Assembly (NCBI GenBank): GCA_904387375.1 | Contig: CAJFLE010000002.1 | Location: 91,080-155,079, forward strand | DNA length: 64,000 nucleotides | Direction: 5' to 3' | Origin: Candidatus Protoclostridium gallicola | GTDB lineage: Bacteria; Bacillota; Clostridia; Christensenellales; Pumilibacteraceae | In this document: positions 61,111 to 64,000 of the stretch, piece after piece | Position numbering within the stretch: position 1 is the first letter of the stretch | How the letters are laid out: every line of letters begins with the position of its first letter | Position numbers and translations under genes: made by a program | The notes under the pieces: generated by a model | What the model saw: only the letters and a program-made list of their open reading frames with translations | Database searches by the model: none | What the model was told of the DNA's origin: nothing

Positions 61111-61167
61111 GCAGTGTCGCAACCGGCGCGAAACCCGAGCGTTAGCGGTGCGCTAAGGGGTAAAAAG

Positions 61168-62019
61168 ATGATAAGTTCTTTCGAAAAAAGCAGGCTTCGC
61201 GACCTGCTCAAAGATTTCTACACGGTGGTCGGAATACGCATATCCGTATTCGACGACGATCTTAACATCGTCACGGAATATCCGGACGAGCCGCCCGAGC
61301 TGTGCCGCATAGTGCGCGGCACGGACAAAGGGATTCACGCCTGCCGCGAGTGCGACATCGAGGCATGCCACCGGGCGAAAAAGCTGCGCGAGCCGCACGT
61401 CTACACATGCCATGCGGGGCTGACCGAGGCCATAACGCCGATACGCCTGGGCGGCGGCGTCATAGGCTACGCCATATTCGCGCACATGATGCCCGAGGAG
61501 GGCGGCGACGAAGCGGCGGAAGAGGTGTGCAGGAGATGCGCGGCGTACGGCGCAGACGACGCGGCGGTGCGCGAAGCGGTGGGCAAAATAAAACGTCACT
61601 CGCGCGAAAAAATAATCGCGTCCGTGCGGCTGCTCGACGCCATAGCGTCGTATATGCAGATAACCAATCTCGCAAGCTGGAAGAACGAGGACGTTTCGCG
61701 GCAGATCAACGCGTTTATCGAGAACAACCTGCGCGAGAAGCTGGACAGCGACACGATATGCCGGCAGTTCTACATCTCCCGCACCAAGCTGTATCAGATC
61801 TCCGTGCAGTCGTTCGGCATGGGCATCGCGCAGTACGTCACGTACAAGCGCATCGAGCGCGCCAAAAAACTCATGCGCTCGGACGACATGACGGTGACGG
61901 CGATCGCGCGCGAAGTGGGCGTGGACGATTACAACTATTTCTGCAAACTTTTCCGCAAGGCCGTCGGCGTGCCGCCCGGCAAGTACAAAGCGGCGCTGAA
62001 ACGCGAAGAACGCAAATAA
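61168..62019 (+). CDS. AraC-family regulator with PocR sensory domain
   Basis: The 283-residue protein has an N-terminal PocR ligand-binding domain with its cysteine pattern (CRECDIEACHRAKKL, then VYTCHAGLTEAITPI) and a C-terminal AraC-type double HTH (residues about 185-283, ending YNYFCKLFRKAVGVPPGKY). Regulators of this type often sense sugars or diols. It is divergent from tkt-xylA-xylB-GH43 and is the best candidate for its activator. AAGGGG precedes the ATG at 61168; an upstream in-frame ATG lies inside the hairpin at 61083-61110 and is rejected. Confidence 0.88.
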   Translation: MISSFEKSRLRDLLKDFYTVVGIRISVFDDDLNIVTEYPDEPPELCRIVRGTDKGIHACRECDIEACHRAKKLREPHVYTCHAGLTEAITPIRLGGGVIGYAIFAHMMPEEGGDEAAEEVCRRCAAYGADDAAVREAVGKIKRHSREKIIASVRLLDAIASYMQITNLASWKNEDVSRQINAFIENNLREKLDSDTICRQFYISRTKLYQISVQSFGMGIAQYVTYKRIERAKKLMRSDDMTVTAIAREVGVDDYNYFCKLFRKAVGVPPGKYKAALKREERK

Positions 62020-62035
62020 AACGGAATATAATAAA

Positions 62036-62077
62036 AGGCTCCGGCAGATTTAACCCGAAATCTGCCGGAGTTTTGCG
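62036..62077. terminator. Bidirectional terminator
   Basis: CTCCGGCAGATTT pairs with AAATCTGCCGGAG around AACCCG, with T4 on the plus side and A4 on the other. It lies between the convergent regulator and anti-sigma genes. Confidence 0.82.
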
Positions 62078-62117
62078 TTTTCATTATATTATACGCGGGG
62101 ATTACCTGAATGCCCCG

Positions 62118-62729
62118 TCACGATACGGTAGCTATTATGTCCAAAATGTCCGCGGGAGAATCCGACGACAGGGTGAGATAGTATTCGTAGCCGCCGGACG
62201 AAAATGCCGCGTACGATACTCCGTCGCCCGTCGCGTACGACACGGTCAGCCCGCCGATCTGCGCGCCGTCCGTATAATCCCGAGCGAAATCGTGATCGAA
62301 GTCGGGGTCGAAAACGACCTTGTAATCGAGCTGCGCCGACTCCGCGGTATATATGAGCGCGGCGTACCGCGGCGTGTCGCCGTCCGAATAAAGATATACG
62401 GACGATGTTTTGTAACCCTCGGCGGACGGCAGAAGCAGTCCCGGAAACTCTTCTTCGAGATATTCCTCCGTTACGTCCGCGCCGTCGGGCACTAACGGCG
62501 CTCCGGCGCCGCGCAGGGCAAACAATATCATGCCGCAGCCCACGGAGAACGCCAGAAAGCACGCCGCGAGAGGCAGCATCGCGCGCACGGACATGCGCTT
62601 TTTGGGCGCGAGCGTCGCGGCGATGTCCTCGTCGCTCACCGAGGGCGCTGGAAGTTCGGGCTCGCCGTCGCACTCGGAGGCGTCCCGTATGAGTTCGTAT
62701 ATTTCGTTTTCCGTAAGATTTTTATTCAT
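62118..62729 (-). CDS. Single-span membrane protein, probable anti-sigma partner
   Basis: The 203-residue protein has a short cytoplasmic N-terminal part of about 50 residues, one membrane helix (about 50-72, AMLPLAACFLAFSVGCGMIL) and an extracellular domain of about 130 residues. It overlaps the ECF sigma gene by eight bases. This arrangement is typical of anti-sigma factors that hold the sigma factor at the membrane. No zinc-binding anti-sigma motif is seen, so the assignment rests on context. Confidence 0.7.
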   Translation of the reverse strand: MNKNLTENEIYELIRDASECDGEPELPAPSVSDEDIAATLAPKKRMSVRAMLPLAACFLAFSVGCGMILFALRGAGAPLVPDGADVTEEYLEEEFPGLLLPSAEGYKTSSVYLYSDGDTPRYAALIYTAESAQLDYKVVFDPDFDHDFARDYTDGAQIGGLTVSYATGDGVSYAAFSSGGYEYYLTLSSDSPADILDIIATVS

Positions 62730-63240
62730 CTCCGCCCTCCCCGTACAGCGTCACGAACCGCGCGCGGGCCTTGCCCAACAGGCCGCGCAGTTTTTTGACC
62801 GAGCACTTCATCGCCGACGCGGTTTCTTCCAGCGTATAGCCGTTCGCGCGGTACAGCAGGGCGAGCCGCTCCCTTTCGGGCATGCGTTCCAGCGCCGAGC
62901 GCACCGCGGCGCGCTCTTCGGCCTCGGGCACGGCGGGCGGCGCGATCTCTTCGGTCAGCGGCAGTTCGCGGCGGCGCTTTTTCAGCACGTTCAGCGCCTT
63001 GTTTACGGCGACGGTGCGCAGCCACGCTTCCACGCGGTCGGGCGCGACCGACAGACAGTGCGCGGCAAGCGCGGCGTAAGTTTCGTTCACGCAGTCCTCG
63101 GCAAGCATGCCGTCGCGCAGATAGGCGTACGCCGTGCGCGTCAGTTTATCGCGGGTCAGGGACATGAGTTCGGCAAAAGCGGCGCGGTCGTAACGCGACA
63201 CCGCCGCCATGAGCTTACCGAGTTTTTCCTTTCTGTCCAT
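62722..63240 (-). CDS. ECF-type RNA polymerase sigma factor
   Basis: The 172-residue protein has region 2 (residues about 15-80: RYDRAAFAELMSLTRDKL, LRDGMLAEDCVNETYAAL) and region 4 (about 115-165: ALERMPERERLALLYRANGY with the HTH LEETASAMKCSVKKLRGLL). It directs RNA polymerase to an alternative promoter set, usually in envelope stress. The ATG at 63240 has no ribosome binding site; a perfect promoter ends six bases before it. It is coupled to the membrane protein gene downstream. Confidence 0.92.
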   Translation of the reverse strand: MDRKEKLGKLMAAVSRYDRAAFAELMSLTRDKLTRTAYAYLRDGMLAEDCVNETYAALAAHCLSVAPDRVEAWLRTVAVNKALNVLKKRRRELPLTEEIAPPAVPEAEERAAVRSALERMPERERLALLYRANGYTLEETASAMKCSVKKLRGLLGKARARFVTLYGEGGDE

Positions 63241-63246
63241 GCGATA

Positions 63247-63276
63247 ATTATATAGTCAGACCGCGTGATTTGTCAA
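63247..63276 (-). promoter_or_regulatory. Leaderless sigma-A promoter of the ECF sigma gene
   Basis: A perfect TTGACA, an 18-base spacer and a perfect TATAAT end six bases before the ATG at 63240. The sigma gene is thus read by the housekeeping sigma factor as a leaderless mRNA. The promoter lies just downstream of the 40-residue gene. Confidence 0.78.
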
Positions 63277-63290
63277 TCGTCTGCGCGCCG

Positions 63291-63413
63291 TCATAAAACC
63301 GCCGATATAATATTCATGCAGCATATGTACGAGCAGGCGCCGAGCAACGCAAGTCCGAGCAGCGTCAGCAGTCCGAGCAATATTCCGACATATATTTTCA
63401 TTCCCCGTTTCAT
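63291..63413 (-). CDS. 40-residue membrane peptide or mini-lipoprotein
   Basis: This short gene has GGAGG five bases before its ATG at 63413. Its product is one hydrophobic helix (YVGILLGLLTLLGLALLGAC) followed by SYICCMNIISAVL. LLGAC resembles a lipobox, so it might be lipid-modified, or it may simply be a small membrane peptide with three cysteines. It ends 50 bases before the ECF sigma gene. No family is known to me. Confidence 0.6.
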   Translation of the reverse strand: MKRGMKIYVGILLGLLTLLGLALLGACSYICCMNIISAVL

Positions 63414-63486
63414 CTCCGCCTCCTTTCATATATATAACAATCGGTAAGCGCCTTTCTGCCCTTTTCCGTAAAAAAATTATAATTCG

Positions 63487-63536
63487 GAAATGAAATGCAC
63501 CCCGAAAGGTCACACAAACTTCCGGGGCACATTTCA
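63487..63536 (-). terminator. Hairpin after the right-edge GH3 gene
   Basis: An imperfect long stem (GAAATGTGCCCCG with CGGGGTGCATTTC) lies about 45 bases after the GH3 stop on the minus strand. A T-rich stretch appears only about 15 bases later, so termination strength is uncertain. Confidence 0.55.
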
Positions 63537-63579
63537 CTTTTCTTCAGGCGATAGAGGGGTCGCCTTACTATGAGAAATT

Positions 63580-64000
63580 TTAACTTTCCGTTCCATTTTT
63601 CACTTTCTTCAGCGTGAATACAATCATAACCGCGCACCATCCGACAAGAAGCGTAGGAATTACAATAGAGCAAACAAGCAATACTACGCGCCATGTCGCA
63701 GGCAATACCTGATAGATAACACCGGTTCCAAATCCGTTCATCGCGTTGGAATTGACCACCGTGTACAGCACGTGCTTTACCGCTTCCTGCATCACATAAA
63801 CGTCGACAGTATTATCTTTGCTAAAATTTTCAGCAGGCATTATTGTGTCCAGCCATATATCGCCGCCGGCGTATACCATCTGTCTGATGTCCATCTGCGA
63901 TTGATTGGACGCGAAGTCGCATATCACGGTGCCGGCGAAGCCCCATTCGTTCCGCAGCACTTCCGTCATCAGGCGGTAGTCCCCGCCCGTCCACTTGGTG
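63580..64000 (-). CDS. GH3 beta-glucosidase, C-terminal end (partial)
   Basis: Only the last ~140 codons lie in the window. They contain the end of the GH3 catalytic barrel (LRNEWGFAGTVICDFASNQ, presumed nucleophile Asp in VICDF) followed directly by a C-terminal membrane helix (residues about 45-18 from the end, VVLLVCSIVIPTLLVGWCAVMIVF) and a short basic tail. It therefore has the same permuted architecture as the GH3 at 25086-28061. The start lies beyond the right edge. Confidence 0.88.
   Translation of the reverse strand, partial: TKWTGGDYRLMTEVLRNEWGFAGTVICDFASNQSQMDIRQMVYAGGDIWLDTIMPAENFSKDNTVDVYVMQEAVKHVLYTVVNSNAMNGFGTGVIYQVLPATWRVVLLVCSIVIPTLLVGWCAVMIVFTLKKVKNGTES

Larger units (their letters stand above)
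60303..61167. other. 860-bp gene-free gap with inverted repeats and a hairpin array
   Basis: No gene is visible. The left end holds the tkt leader, with a TATAAT at its -10, and a plus-strand candidate promoter TAGACA-18-TATAAT (60368-60397). Two related units in opposite orientation follow, around 60495-60566 and 60703-60772; each encloses a 31-base core that matches the other in 28 positions. From 60875 to 61110 at least seven hairpins follow one another. The 16-base sequence AGCGTTAGCGGTGCGC occurs at 60830-60845 and again at 61138-61153. It could be degenerate mobile repeats, a structured RNA or a long regulator leader. Confidence 0.6.

Noticed and set aside
60420..61160. A protein gene or rRNA/tRNA remnant in the tkt-regulator gap.
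   Set aside because: All frames are short and disturbed by hairpins, and no rRNA or cloverleaf pattern could be recognised.

Overview
The window looks like a chromosomal segment of an uncultured, probably anaerobic gut-type Clostridia (Firmicutes). A Christensenellales-like lineage is my guess from gene content only. The host genes are fairly GC-rich and use Shine-Dalgarno sequences of the GGAGG type and sigma-A promoters of the TTGACA/TATAAT type. They include Sec lipoproteins, DegV, an OmpR/EnvZ-type two-component pair, independent phosphoglycerate mutase, ribosomal protein L9 and many plant-glycan genes.

Layout. 1-1845: N-terminal part of a membrane-tethered GH3 beta-glucosidase, cut by the window edge. 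2005-4357: an operon of a membrane protein, a V4R-like protein and asparaginase. 4382-7410: FAD/Rieske oxidoreductase, GNAT acetyltransferase, flavodoxin-like and PNPOx-like genes. 7561-7636: tRNA-Asn. 7637-18336: a 10.7 kb integrated element bounded by 23-bp repeats of the tRNA 3' end. It carries a rolling-circle Rep, a Zot-like ATPase, large surface proteins, a divergent repressor/operator switch and a tyrosine integrase, so it reads as an inovirus-like prophage or a relative. 18371-20589: two toxin-antitoxin modules and two XRE regulators beside an inverted tRNA fragment. 20768-24981: exported and membrane proteins, an alpha/beta hydrolase, a kinase-like protein and an AraC regulator. 25086-32631: operon of two large carbohydrate-binding lipoproteins and a second GH3, behind a promoter whose spacer holds a G9 tract. 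32805-37228: DegV, an XRE membrane protein, pullulanase and L9. 37451-40550: SPFH/zinc-ribbon operon. 40709-43486: a large lipoprotein with another G9 tract in its coding sequence. 43604-46822: a two-component system behind an ArsP_2-type permease. 47010-53954: M3-like peptidase lipoprotein, gpmI, a membrane protein, adenine deaminase and a zinc-ribbon/TM pair. 53992-60302: pentose operon (transketolase, xylose isomerase, xylulokinase, GH43), divergent from a PocR/AraC regulator (61168-62019) across an 860-bp repeat-rich gap. 62118-63413: ECF sigma factor, its membrane partner and a 40-residue peptide. 63580-64000: C-terminal end of a third GH3.

How it fits together. GH43, GH3 and pullulanase would release xylose and glucose from plant glycans and starch. 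XylA, XylB and transketolase carry xylose into the pentose phosphate pathway. The glycan lipoproteins and GH3 enzymes are anchored at the cell surface.

The most unusual signals are five. First, a perfect sigma-A promoter inside the integrated element drives a ~63-nt three-way-junction RNA antisense to the element's genes. Second, the element is Zot-positive but shows no small major coat protein. Third, there are two G9 tracts, one in a promoter spacer and one in a reading frame, both controlling surface lipoproteins. Fourth, at least four genes have TATAAT-N6-ATG architecture, which implies leaderless mRNAs. Fifth, a cluster of inverted repeats and hairpins lies upstream of the pentose regulator.
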